From contig CAMUBZ010000010.1 of the NCBI GenBank assembly GCA_947087275.1, positions 1 to 37,208 of the forward strand: DNA of 37,208 nt, written 5' to 3'. Positions 7,770 through 15,532 of this stretch are shown one piece after another; the stretch's first letter is position 1; each line of letters starts with the position of its first letter. A program made the translations under genes and the position numbers. The notes under the pieces are model-generated. The model saw nothing but the letters and a program-made list of their open reading frames with translations. It searched no databases and was not told where the DNA came from. This stretch comes from an uncultured Candidatus Saccharibacteria bacterium. GTDB lineage: Bacteria > Patescibacteriota > Saccharimonadia > Saccharimonadales > Saccharimonadaceae.

Positions 7770-9188
7770 TTAGTGATTTTTGCGAGCGAGACTGCGCTTT
7801 GCAATGACAGCTGTTCCAGCCAACACGGCGACAGCTACCAAGACTAGCAATGAAGCCGTGGTTTCGGTGGCGGCATCCGCATCAATAGCGCGATTGATTG
7901 CTACACCAGTGTCTGGAGGAAGTACTTTTGCAGCGGCCGATTTGACAGCATCAAGAATTTTCTTGAGTTCAGTTGCATCAGTGGCACCATATTCGAGGGC
8001 GACCTCCGCTGCCTCAACCGCTTCAACCAATTCTTTGTACTCATCAAACTTTTCAACTTTCTTGGCTTGACCGAGAGCGGCACTCAAATCGTCAGCGGTA
8101 GCAGAGGTCAAATTTTCCCCTAAGTCAGTCTTAATGCCAAGAGCACGCATAGCATCACCAACTGCCTTGATGGCTTCGGCAAAGTCCTTACTAAAGTCAT
8201 AGGCCGGGGCTTCTTCAGCCAAGGCAACTGGTTCAGCCGCATCGCCACCTTTACCACCATAATTTTCGGGGTTCTTGGCCACCTCAAGCAAGTATTCCGC
8301 GTAGCGCACGGCATTCACCAAACGTTCATATTTTTGGTAAGTTTCGTCTTTCTTAGTTTCGTTGACGAATTTTTGCAACTCATTTTCGGTCTCGACTACT
8401 TCTGGGGCTTTGTTCTGATTAGCCTCATAAGCCTCGACAGCGGCAACTTCACTCACCAAGGTATCATAATATTGTTTGATTTGCTCGGGAGTAGTGCGAT
8501 ATTCTTCTGGAGTATCTTCACTATCATTGATGCCGTATTTCAGTTGATTATAGGCCTTGCCAAGTGCAGTATATTCTTTGTAACCTGGGAGTTGTTTAAT
8601 TGCGTTGACGACTTCCAGAGCGGTTTTGCCTTTAGTAGAGTCAAGGCTGATACTGCTATTTAATTGCTCAACCGTCCCGATTAATGTCTCACCTGCGCAC
8701 GTGCCAGCCGCGACACAGTCTGGCCCAAAGAGGGTGAAGTTGATTTCGGCCTCAATTGCGTCGATTGCTGCCTTGAAATCAGCATCATCTGTGTACTTCG
8801 CCAACTTTTTGGCAGCCAAAAGCTTTTCAATATCGGTCATCTTGCTGGCGTCTTGCCCGGCAGCAGTTAAGGCCTCGGCAATAGTGTCGTTCTTCTTGCC
8901 ATCGCGCAAAATAATTCCTGCTTCTTGAGCGGCGCAGCCCATGCCGACGCACCCATATTGATTTTCGATCGCATCGATCGTTCCAGCGATATAGCCCCAT
9001 TGCCCGGCATCGGGGAATTTTTCTTCAACTTCTTTGAGCAAAGCCTCGCGCTCAGCAACTGTAACGGTTGCACTGGTGGCTGCTTCTGCTGCATAAGCCT
9101 GCATACCCAAAGCTGGCACTACGGCTGGTGTCGCAACCAAAGCAAAAGTTGAGGCCAAAGCACCTACCACGATTAGTGATTTTTTCAT
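7770..9188 (-). CDS. Secreted, wall-anchored-type surface protein with LPPDTG motif
   Basis: The 472-residue protein has a Sec signal peptide (cleavage expected after AYA, residue 33), an acidic mostly helical body, and a sortase-like C-terminus: LPPDTG (about 423-428), a hydrophobic helix (about 447-465) and basic tail KRSLARKNH. The motif carries two residues between LP and TG instead of LPxTG's one, and about 18 residues separate it from the helix, more than usual. Two close cysteine pairs (CVGMGC, CVAAGTC) could form disulfides. No sortase is in this window. The promoter contains nine consecutive G in its spacer, so expression may be phase variable. Function is unknown; adhesion to a host cell is a guess. 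Confidence 0.75.
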   Translation of the reverse strand: MKKSLIVVGALASTFALVATPAVVPALGMQAYAAEAATSATVTVAEREALLKEVEEKFPDAGQWGYIAGTIDAIENQYGCVGMGCAAQEAGIILRDGKKNDTIAEALTAAGQDASKMTDIEKLLAAKKLAKYTDDADFKAAIDAIEAEINFTLFGPDCVAAGTCAGETLIGTVEQLNSSISLDSTKGKTALEVVNAIKQLPGYKEYTALGKAYNQLKYGINDSEDTPEEYRTTPEQIKQYYDTLVSEVAAVEAYEANQNKAPEVVETENELQKFVNETKKDETYQKYERLVNAVRYAEYLLEVAKNPENYGGKGGDAAEPVALAEEAPAYDFSKDFAEAIKAVGDAMRALGIKTDLGENLTSATADDLSAALGQAKKVEKFDEYKELVEAVEAAEVALEYGATDATELKKILDAVKSAAAKVLPPDTGVAINRAIDADAATETTASLLVLVAVAVLAGTAVIAKRSLARKNH

Positions 9189-9218
9189 TACACTCTCCCA
9201 CTTAATTAACTACTTTTA

Positions 9219-9246
9219 ATTATACCCCCCCCCAGAAAAAGGTCAA
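9219..9246 (-). promoter_or_regulatory. Promoter with G9 tract in the spacer
   Basis: On the minus strand TTGACC (9241-9246) and TATAAT (9219-9224) are separated by 16 nt, of which the nine next to the -10 are all G (9225-9233). One base gained would give the optimal 17-bp spacer. A leader of about 23 nt with GGGAGAG leads to the surface-protein ATG. Confidence 0.75.
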
Positions 9247-9257
9247 GCGTTTTGATT

Positions 9258-9590
9258 TTACTTGCGTGGCGCAGAGATATTCGCCGGGCGACCGTAATCG
9301 GGCAGAATAATTTGGTGCTGTTTCCCGTGTTGATCAAAGAGCGGAACTTGCAGTTGGTCTGCTAAAGTGTTGACGATTGTGGCGCCAATGCGCAACCCAG
9401 TAAAGGAGCCTGGTCCAGCAAAGAATGTAATCTCGGAAATATCCGGCCAATCGGCCTGATTTTCCTGCAACTTATCATGAATAAACTCCAAGATTTTTTC
9501 GGACATATCGTGGCGGCCAGGGCGAGTATACTCTTTGCCGTCCAAGCGCAGAACACAAACATCAGTTGAAGTATCAAGATATAATTTCAC
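9258..9590 (-). CDS. tsaB: Short TsaB-like protein (t6A synthesis)
   Basis: TsaB is the scaffold subunit of the TsaB-TsaD-TsaE complex that makes N6-threonylcarbamoyladenosine in tRNA. Recognisable parts are LYLDTSTDVCVLRL at the N-terminus and the family signature GPGSFTGLRIG followed by LADQLQVPLF. The protein ends at about 110 residues, whereas TsaB is usually over 200, so only the first actin-like half is present. The GTG at 9590 has a GAGGA ribosome binding site; ATGs at 9599 and 9605 do not. It overlaps tsaE by 17 bp, indicating coupling. It may be a minimal TsaB or a decayed gene. Confidence 0.75.
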   Translation of the reverse strand: MKLYLDTSTDVCVLRLDGKEYTRPGRHDMSEKILEFIHDKLQENQADWPDISEITFFAGPGSFTGLRIGATIVNTLADQLQVPLFDQHGKQHQIILPDYGRPANISAPRK

Positions 9591-9975
9591 GGGTACCATC
9601 CTCATTTAATTTAATTTCAAGATGATGCTTGTGCGTTGGCAAAAGTTCAGTCACATCACCACCCCATTCCACTACCACAACCGTGTTGGGCTCGATTAAA
9701 GTTTCCGCCAATTCATCACGCATAATTCCAGGGTCGTCTAGACGATAAAAATCGTAGTGCACTAATTCCCCGCTCGGAAAAGCATAACGCTTGGAAATAG
9801 TAAAACTCGGGCTCGTGACCGGTTCTGTCACGCCCAAGCCTTGAGCTAAACCGCGCGTAAAAGTAGTTTTACCCACGCCAACATCACCCACCAATTCAAT
9901 CACGGCGGGTAGTTCAAGATTTTGGGCAAAGTTTTGGCCAAAATCCAGCATGGCGGCTTCGGAAGTGATTCTCAT
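9574..9975 (-). CDS. tsaE: TsaE, t6A-synthesis ATPase
   Basis: This 133-residue P-loop protein drives turnover of the TsaB-TsaD complex. Walker A GDVGVGKT lies at residues 30-37, followed by TSPSFTISKRY and HYDFYRLDD, all typical for TsaE; length is close to normal. The ATG at 9975 follows a TATAAT box by 7 nt and has no Shine-Dalgarno sequence, suggesting a leaderless mRNA. It is co-transcribed with the short tsaB. Confidence 0.93.
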   Translation of the reverse strand: MRITSEAAMLDFGQNFAQNLELPAVIELVGDVGVGKTTFTRGLAQGLGVTEPVTSPSFTISKRYAFPSGELVHYDFYRLDDPGIMRDELAETLIEPNTVVVVEWGGDVTELLPTHKHHLEIKLNEDGTREIIS

Positions 9976-9982
9976 GATATAT

Positions 9983-9988
9983 ATTATA
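9983..9988 (-). promoter_or_regulatory. -10 box of tsaE, leaderless
   Basis: TATAAT on the minus strand, 7 nt before the tsaE ATG. Confidence 0.6.
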
Positions 9989-9996
9989 TCACGTGA

Positions 9997-10142
9997 GCGC
10001 TTCTCTCAATGTTATCAAGACACGGTGTTCTCGACCTCTGTCGTTACGAGGTCGAGCCACCTCTTCCTCGCCACGTGCGAACAAAATCTGCGAGTTTTGT
10101 TCGCTGGCTGCGGAATGGTCTTGCAAACACTAAGAGAAACGC
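9997..10142 (-). repeat. Palindromic element copy A (3' end of comEC)
   Basis: Outer inverted arms of 25 nt (9997-10021 and 10118-10142) match at 20 positions, and three of the five differences keep G-U pairing in the minus-strand RNA. Inside are the family hairpin (10030-10056, nine-base stem arms CTCGACCTC/GAGGTCGAG, with GT-CGTT-AC at the apex) and a second perfect 10-bp hairpin (10077-10104, GCGAACAAAA/TTTTGTTCGC). The comEC stop codon falls in the first hairpin, so the element encodes the end of ComEC. Confidence 0.7.
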
Positions 10143-11546
10143 GACTAGAATAGCATACACCAAGAAAATTCTTACGTCGCCAGATGGGAGTTCAAAAATA
10201 AACATCTGCTTTTCTCCCAGAAAATTCACTAGCCAAATATGAGTATCGAGTAAAAACGCAGCCAGTTTGCTAATAATCCCCGCTAGCCACGGCCAAAAAC
10301 TAGTGGCACCCGTCAGGAAAACTAGCAACATCGCATAGGGCAGAGTCGGTAAGATAAAGAGATTGGCCACAAATGATAGTAATGAAATAGTACCAAAATT
10401 ATAAATCAGGATTGGCGCACAAGTGAGAGTGGTGGCGAGGCTAGTGAGTAACATACTAGCCAACCAAGGTGGTTTCTTGCCACCGTAAAATAATTTCTGT
10501 AAACGCGGAGCGATGATAAGTAAGGCAAAGAAGGAGGCAAACGAAAGTTGCCAACCAAGGTTGAGGCAGTTTAGTGGACTAATCAGCAACGTGAGTGTGG
10601 CGACAAAAATGAGCAGGCGTAAAGGAGTAAACTTGCGCCCAACGTAACCCACACACAAGGACAAACTAGAGACGAGCGCCGCGCGCGTCATAGACGGCGT
10701 AAAGCCGACAATCAGGACAAAGGCGCCTATCAGTAGGAGTGAACCGAGCAGGCCGGAAAATTTTGAGAGTTTGCCGAATAATTTCCGCGCGGCGCCCACC
10801 AAGATACCTAAATGTGCTCCGGAAGCCACAATCACGTGGGTCATACCCACAGCACGTAGCGTTTCTGATAAATCATCCGGTAAACCAGATTTGAGCCCAA
10901 CGAGATAACCTAACCCCAAATACGCCGTCGGTGAGGCAATGTAATCTTTCACCTGCTCGGCAAAGCCAGTCTTGATGCGGGCAAAAATATCACCCGCCTC
11001 ACTCCGTTCCACCGCAACCAATTCCGGGCGATACAGTGTACCAGCATAAGTACCAAACCCTGCAGCTAAAGTCCCACGCAGAGTTACATAATCGGAACGC
11101 TCAAGTTGCACGGTCGTACTCACCCGCACATACAACGTGCCTGCTGCCGTGGTTGCGTTTTCGGTCGCGGCAAACAGCGTTAAGTTCGACAGAGTAAAGG
11201 TGGTTTGACCAGAAGAGGCGTTGGGATCGTCGCTGATTTTACCAGTGACCGTGATTTCCTGCCCTACCAAATGCTGCAGCAACTTTTGACCAGACAAGTC
11301 AGGCACCAAGCGATAATTGCCAATAATGGCCCCAGCCACAAACGCTACAACAATAATCAGGCGCCGACTGCCATGTAAGCAATAATATATAACTAGGAGT
11401 GCAGCAATCAACCATAGCCAATGGCCGCACAGGATTTTTCCCGTCACCACCGTGATCACAATGCCCAAAATTACTCCACAAAAACTGGCATACAAACACC
11501 ACGAGGGATGAATTTTACCCCATAAATAGCGCAAAAATCGTTGCAT
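10044..11546 (-). CDS. comEC: ComEC/Rec2-type DNA uptake channel
   Basis: The 500-residue polytopic protein carries the ComEC N-terminal domain (membrane helices, then an OB-like external region with GQEITVTGKISDDP and YVTLRGTL) and the Competence domain (LVGLKSGLPDDL, MTHVIVASGAHLG, GFTPSMTRAALVSS, LGWQLSFASFFALL). It lacks the C-terminal metallo-beta-lactamase-like domain of many ComECs. It should import single-stranded DNA across the inner membrane. An upstream extension to 11639 is less likely because TACACT lies 6 nt before the ATG at 11546. The last dozen residues (RTWRGRGGSTS) come from a palindromic element. Confidence 0.9.
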   Translation of the reverse strand: MQRFLRYLWGKIHPSWCLYASFCGVILGIVITVVTGKILCGHWLWLIAALLVIYYCLHGSRRLIIVVAFVAGAIIGNYRLVPDLSGQKLLQHLVGQEITVTGKISDDPNASSGQTTFTLSNLTLFAATENATTAAGTLYVRVSTTVQLERSDYVTLRGTLAAGFGTYAGTLYRPELVAVERSEAGDIFARIKTGFAEQVKDYIASPTAYLGLGYLVGLKSGLPDDLSETLRAVGMTHVIVASGAHLGILVGAARKLFGKLSKFSGLLGSLLLIGAFVLIVGFTPSMTRAALVSSLSLCVGYVGRKFTPLRLLIFVATLTLLISPLNCLNLGWQLSFASFFALLIIAPRLQKLFYGGKKPPWLASMLLTSLATTLTCAPILIYNFGTISLLSFVANLFILPTLPYAMLLVFLTGATSFWPWLAGIISKLAAFLLDTHIWLVNFLGEKQMFIFELPSGDVRIFLVYAILVAFLLVFARPFRSQRTKLADFVRTWRGRGGSTS

Positions 11547-11552
11547 GGCCAG

Positions 11553-11558
11553 AGTGTA
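11553..11558 (-). promoter_or_regulatory. -10 box of comEC, leaderless
   Basis: TACACT on the minus strand lies 6 nt before the comEC ATG; TTGCTA sits 18 nt further upstream. Confidence 0.45.
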
Positions 11559-11617
11559 GCAAAATTTGACAAAAATTAGCAAGCACAAGCATGATAAAAT
11601 CCTAAATATCACAATGC

Positions 11618-11666
11618 TGTATGTACAACGTATATACATTGTACATACAAATTATATACAATGTAT
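11618..11666. repeat. Two interlocking perfect inverted repeats upstream of comEC
   Basis: TGTATGTACAA (11618-11628) pairs with TTGTACATACA (11639-11649), 11 bp. ATACATTGTA (11634-11643) pairs with TACAATGTAT (11657-11666), 10 bp. The two share bases 11639-11643, so as RNA they exclude each other; as DNA they look like regulator sites. They lie between the comEC promoter and the end of the surface-protein gene. There is no T-run typical of a terminator. Confidence 0.6.
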
Positions 11667-11670
11667 TACG

Positions 11671-14406
11671 CTAGGCTTTGGAGAGAAGTTGGACTTTGCG
11701 GGTGTTTTTACGCTTTTTGGCGGCGAGGCGGCTCTTGCGATAAGTGGCGAGACCTGCGTAAGCCCCAGCCATCATGCTCATGAGCAAATTAGGCGTCACG
11801 CTCTGATCAGCAAAAATGTCCGCTTGGGTCTGCGCTTGAGTATTTGGTTGAGTTTCTGTTGCGACGTTCATAAATTGCTGGCTAACCGGCGCCTGTACAT
11901 TGCGCTCCAAACCGAGTAACGAGAGATTAAGGTCAAAAACCAAATCATCCGCATCGTTTTGGGTGGCTGTGCCCTGAGCAAGCAGAGTTTTGGCGCGCTC
12001 AAGGTTGTTCATCACGTTCGCATAAGTTGCTGGGGTATAATCCGATGGTTCAAGTTTGGCAATATCGGCGACTACTTCCCGCAAAGCCGACCAATCAGTA
12101 GTAGGTGTGGAATGAGTGGATTTGGACATCGCCGCCAAGGCAATCGTGCCTAACCGCGTATGGCGTTTGGTCTCGGGGGTGGCGATAACCACTGGTTCGG
12201 GCTGAGGAGTGGGAGTTTCTTCCAGCTGAAGTCCGGCTGTGGCAAATTTGACTTCGTCCATAGCGTCAAGAATTTCTGGCAAAGCAGCATCGGTTTTTTG
12301 CAAAATGGCTTCCGCTTTGACAATCGCAACCTGCAGTTCGCCGAACTGTTCTGCAAACTCGGCTTGATAGTCTTTGAGCGCCAAATCACGTACTGCCTCC
12401 ACCATCAGATAAAGACTAGAACGTGCATCATTCAGGGCAGCCAAGGCTAGTTCATCTACCGGCTCCGATGTAATTTCTGGTTCAGGTTCAGTTGTGGACA
12501 TATTTATAATAGGCTCATCCACAGGCAAGTCAGTAGGCGTTTCGAGGTCCGCATCCAGGTTAGTTTCTACTGTCGGCGTTGCTTCAAGTTCGGTTATTGG
12601 CTCAAGATTAAGGGTGGCCAAAATTACGCTCGCACCTAGTTCAGCCAAGTGCTGTTTTTCTGTAGCATCCAGTTCTGGTTCCAACAATTCTAGAGTAGGT
12701 TCGGTTGAGACGGGTGCAGTAGGTGGAATAATAGGCGGCGCAATCAAACCCGCCTCGGGCATAGCAAAATCTAGTTCGTTTTCTGGTTCTTCAAGCAAAT
12801 CAATATTAAGCCCCAAATCGCAAAAAACGGAATACAGTTGGTTGAGCGAGGCTTCGGGCTGTGCCGTCAGAGCTAAAGCAGCAATAATGGCATCCTTCAA
12901 AGCGTTATAGCTATAAGCCGAATACTCGTGCGGGTCAAGTTCTTGCGCGGTGGTCAAAACCGATAACATCTCGCCTCGCATTTCGTCGGCGACTTTCTCG
13001 ATGCCTTGCATGGTAGTTTTGAGACGCTTTTGCAAGTGCAAAACTTGTTCCAAGGAAACCTCTTTGGAGCCTTGCAAAAGTTTCTCTGCCGCCTTCACAG
13101 CGCGTTTGATGGCGGCTACCGCTTTGCTGGCAGCGTCTTGCCAATCGCCAAGTTCGTCACCGGCATAATCTTTGTCCAGATAGGTCTTGGCGCGTGTAAT
13201 CAGACTTTCTAAAGTAGTGCATTCTAGCGCCAGTTGCTCCACTGGGTCAATTTTGGCTTCGGGTGGATTGGGGTCAATCACGGTGGTAGTGCCAGTTTTG
13301 CGATTAGTATCAAGATAAAAACCTTTGGCCAGGTGGTCGGTCAGCTCGGTGGTATCCAAAGCCAAGAAGGTGCCGCCCGAAACTACAACCTTTTCGCCCG
13401 AAGCAACCCCATAAAACACACCACTCGGAACCTTGAAATTCCCAGCTTTAATCTCGAGCTGTTGCAAAGTGGAATCTGGGCCATACTTGGCAATCAAATA
13501 ACTCTGGCGGCTCACATATTCCCCACCGTCAATGTTCAGGTAAATATTGCCCGCGTATTCGGAACTTTCTTCAATTTGTATCACGGCGCCCACACCCACA
13601 GTGTTGTCCCAGCCACTGGGATTCGCGAGTTCACCAGTAGCAGTAATCTTGGTTCCAACAAAATCAAGATGACCGGCCTTGACACTGACGCCAGTAGCAC
13701 CGGTAATCGTGGCGGCGCCAATTTGCCATTCGCCATAGCCAGCCGCCGAGAGTGCCACGCCTTCGTCAGCATCAACTTCAATCATAGCGCTGTCAGCAAC
13801 AATAAGTTTGGGCGCATGCGCACCTTGCCCCTGCACCAAGCGGTTGATGCCTACGCCATCGTGCGCCACAATTTTACCTTTCAGAGTAATGCTGACACCA
13901 TAGGCGGCCTTGAAATTTGCCGCCAAATAAATTCCATAAGCATGCGGAGCATACAAAGTCACCTGCTCATCAACCGTCAAATTGGCATAATGAAGATTCT
14001 CGGCAGTCATGGCGCCTTTGACCCGCACACCGCTAGCACCCAGGCCATTCGCCACGATGCTCCCTTCACCAGTAATCGTGAGGTCGCCCGTTTGCAGATC
14101 AATCGCCGAAGCATTAGCGCGCAAAGAGGCAATTTTGTAACCATTCAAATCTAAAGTCAGAGGTTCTTGCCGATTGACCGTGATGTCCGACATGACGATA
14201 ATGTCACTTGTGAGAATAATTTTGGTGATGACTGGGTTTTGGACGGCAGCGTTCAGTTCGGGCTCAAGCGCAACTTTGGCTGTATGCTCAGCATCAAAAA
14301 GTTCCCTGGCCGCCAAACGCTCGCTTGCAGCGCAGAGCTCACCCGGCAACGCCGACCCCGAGGCCCATAACATTGCCAAAAAACTCGAAAGTTGGTCCGG
14401 TTGCAT
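11671..14406 (-). CDS. Large surface-type protein: beta-helix-like plus FIVAR-like helical repeats
   Basis: The 911-residue protein starts with an atypical, weakly hydrophobic N-terminus (no clear signal peptide), followed by about 300 residues of short beta repeats resembling a right-handed beta-helix (for example LTLDLNGYKI, LTITGEGSIVANG). Then come helical repeats resembling FIVAR domains (about 395-540, and more at 660-850), separated by a Pro/Glu/Thr-rich linker. It ends with a weak hydrophobic stretch (MSMMAGAYAGLATY) and a strongly basic tail (KSRLAAKKRKNTRK), recalling a wall or membrane anchor without LPxTG. In-frame TAG just upstream excludes an earlier start. Two promoters lie upstream. 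Adhesion is a plausible but unproven role. Confidence 0.65.
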   Translation of the reverse strand: MQPDQLSSFLAMLWASGSALPGELCAASERLAARELFDAEHTAKVALEPELNAAVQNPVITKIILTSDIIVMSDITVNRQEPLTLDLNGYKIASLRANASAIDLQTGDLTITGEGSIVANGLGASGVRVKGAMTAENLHYANLTVDEQVTLYAPHAYGIYLAANFKAAYGVSITLKGKIVAHDGVGINRLVQGQGAHAPKLIVADSAMIEVDADEGVALSAAGYGEWQIGAATITGATGVSVKAGHLDFVGTKITATGELANPSGWDNTVGVGAVIQIEESSEYAGNIYLNIDGGEYVSRQSYLIAKYGPDSTLQQLEIKAGNFKVPSGVFYGVASGEKVVVSGGTFLALDTTELTDHLAKGFYLDTNRKTGTTTVIDPNPPEAKIDPVEQLALECTTLESLITRAKTYLDKDYAGDELGDWQDAASKAVAAIKRAVKAAEKLLQGSKEVSLEQVLHLQKRLKTTMQGIEKVADEMRGEMLSVLTTAQELDPHEYSAYSYNALKDAIIAALALTAQPEASLNQLYSVFCDLGLNIDLLEEPENELDFAMPEAGLIAPPIIPPTAPVSTEPTLELLEPELDATEKQHLAELGASVILATLNLEPITELEATPTVETNLDADLETPTDLPVDEPIINMSTTEPEPEITSEPVDELALAALNDARSSLYLMVEAVRDLALKDYQAEFAEQFGELQVAIVKAEAILQKTDAALPEILDAMDEVKFATAGLQLEETPTPQPEPVVIATPETKRHTRLGTIALAAMSKSTHSTPTTDWSALREVVADIAKLEPSDYTPATYANVMNNLERAKTLLAQGTATQNDADDLVFDLNLSLLGLERNVQAPVSQQFMNVATETQPNTQAQTQADIFADQSVTPNLLMSMMAGAYAGLATYRKSRLAAKKRKNTRKVQLLSKA

Positions 14407-14452
14407 GCTCGAATTATTTTCCTATCCAATAACCCCACCAGCTATTGCTACT

Positions 14453-14458
14453 ATTATA
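14453..14458 (-). promoter_or_regulatory. Proximal extended -10 box of the large surface protein
   Basis: The minus strand reads TTTGC-TATAAT, giving a leader of about 40 nt. Confidence 0.5.
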
Positions 14459-14516
14459 GCAAATTTTAGTACAAAAAGCAATCCAAAAGTAGGCCCTTTT
14501 CTAAGGGGTTACAACC

Positions 14517-14545
14517 ATTCTAGCACAACATAAGCGAAATGTCAA
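14517..14545 (-). promoter_or_regulatory. Distal promoter of the large surface protein
   Basis: TTGACA (14540-14545), 17-nt spacer ending TTGTGC, TAGAAT (14517-14522) on the minus strand. It gives a leader of about 100 nt with a small CCCTT/AGGG hairpin. Confidence 0.65.
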
Positions 14546-14557
14546 TAGCAAAGGCAG

Positions 14558-15466
14558 CTACGCGCCGATGCGATCCTTAGAGTTCTTGCGAGTAGCGTTA
14601 TGCTCCACGTATTCAATGATTTTTTCGGCAACATTACGGCCAGTCACCTTTTCGATACCAAAGCCAGGCGAGGCATTCACCTCAAGTACCAGCGGGCCAC
14701 GGTTGGACCGCATCAGGTCAACACCAGCCACATGGAGACCCATAGTCTTGGCGGCCTTGACAGCGATACGCTTTTCTTCGGGGGTAAGTTTGACACCTAC
14801 ACCTTCACCGCCTTTGTGCAAGTTGCTACGAAAATCATCATCCAATGACTGACGCTTCATACTCGCAATCACGCGTGAGCCAACCACGAACGCACGGATG
14901 TCCGTGCCAGCAGATTCCTTGACATATTCCTGCAAAAGAATGTTGGTGCCGTCTTCATTATAGAGATAAAAGGCTTGGAGAGCGGATTTGGCGGCTTTTT
15001 TGGTGTCGGCCAAGACCACGCCGTTGCCATGAGTACCGGTAGCCAACTTAATAATCACCGGAAGGCCAATTTGCTCCAGGAGGTCATCAATGTCGGTAGT
15101 ATTGCGGCTAACCAAGGTTTTGGGAGTATCCACGCCGGCCTTGGTGAGAATCTGTTGGGAACGCAATTTATCCCGCGCACGCGTGATAGCAATTGAGCTA
15201 GAAACCATCCAGGTGCCCTGCATTTCGAGCTGGCGCACAATGGCACAACCATAACGAGTCATACTGTTGGAAATACGTGGGATCACAGCATCAAAACGGG
15301 GGAGTTTGGCGCCTTTGTAATAGACATCAGAATGTTTCTCATCCAAGGCGAGATAACAATTTTTGTATTTGATTACGCGCACCTCATGGCCGCGCTTCTC
15401 GGCCTCGGCCACTAAGCGCTGGGTGGAATAATTGGCGTTACCATTGGATAGAATCGCAATTTTCAT
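14558..15466 (-). CDS. RimK-type ATP-grasp amino-acid ligase
   Basis: The 302-residue protein belongs to the RimK branch of ATP-grasp enzymes, which add glutamate or similar residues to a protein C-terminus or small molecule using ATP. Features: N-terminal KIAILSNGNANYSTQRLVAEAEKRG, ARDKLRSQQIL, the ATP-binding IIKLATGTHGNGVVLAD, LLQEYVKES-GTDIRAFVVG, and the metal-binding LVLEVNASPGFGIEKVTG. The ATG at 15466, shortly after a TATAAT box, is preferred over an upstream start at 15487. It heads a group of four separately promoted genes (two ligases, two peptidases) that suggests reversible peptide modification. The target is unknown. Confidence 0.85.
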   Translation of the reverse strand: MKIAILSNGNANYSTQRLVAEAEKRGHEVRVIKYKNCYLALDEKHSDVYYKGAKLPRFDAVIPRISNSMTRYGCAIVRQLEMQGTWMVSSSIAITRARDKLRSQQILTKAGVDTPKTLVSRNTTDIDDLLEQIGLPVIIKLATGTHGNGVVLADTKKAAKSALQAFYLYNEDGTNILLQEYVKESAGTDIRAFVVGSRVIASMKRQSLDDDFRSNLHKGGEGVGVKLTPEEKRIAVKAAKTMGLHVAGVDLMRSNRGPLVLEVNASPGFGIEKVTGRNVAEKIIEYVEHNATRKNSKDRIGA

Positions 15467-15475
15467 AATGATTAG

Positions 15476-15504
15476 ATTATACAACACGAAGTCAAAAAAG
15501 TCAA
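15476..15504 (-). promoter_or_regulatory. Promoter of the RimK-type gene
   Basis: TTGACT (15499-15504), 17-nt spacer, TATAAT (15476-15481) on the minus strand. Transcription would start 2-3 nt before the ATG. Its -35 lies in a 14-nt sequence (15495-15508) that recurs exactly at 17012-17025. Confidence 0.7.
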
Positions 15505-15519
15505 TATAGTATCTTATGC

Positions 15520-15525
15520 TATAAT
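15520..15525 (+). promoter_or_regulatory. Extended -10 box of the second ATP-grasp gene, leaderless
   Basis: TATGC-TATAAT ends 7 nt before the ATG at 15533. The ATG at 15524 lies inside the box and cannot be the start. Confidence 0.7.
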
Positions 15526-15532
15526 GTTTAGT

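Noticed and set aside
13234-14154. Long frame antisense to the large surface protein
   Set aside because: No recognisable features or binding site; the minus-strand protein has clear repeat structure.
15524-15532. ATG at 15524 as start of the second ATP-grasp gene
   Set aside because: The codon lies inside the TATAAT box, upstream of any transcription start.
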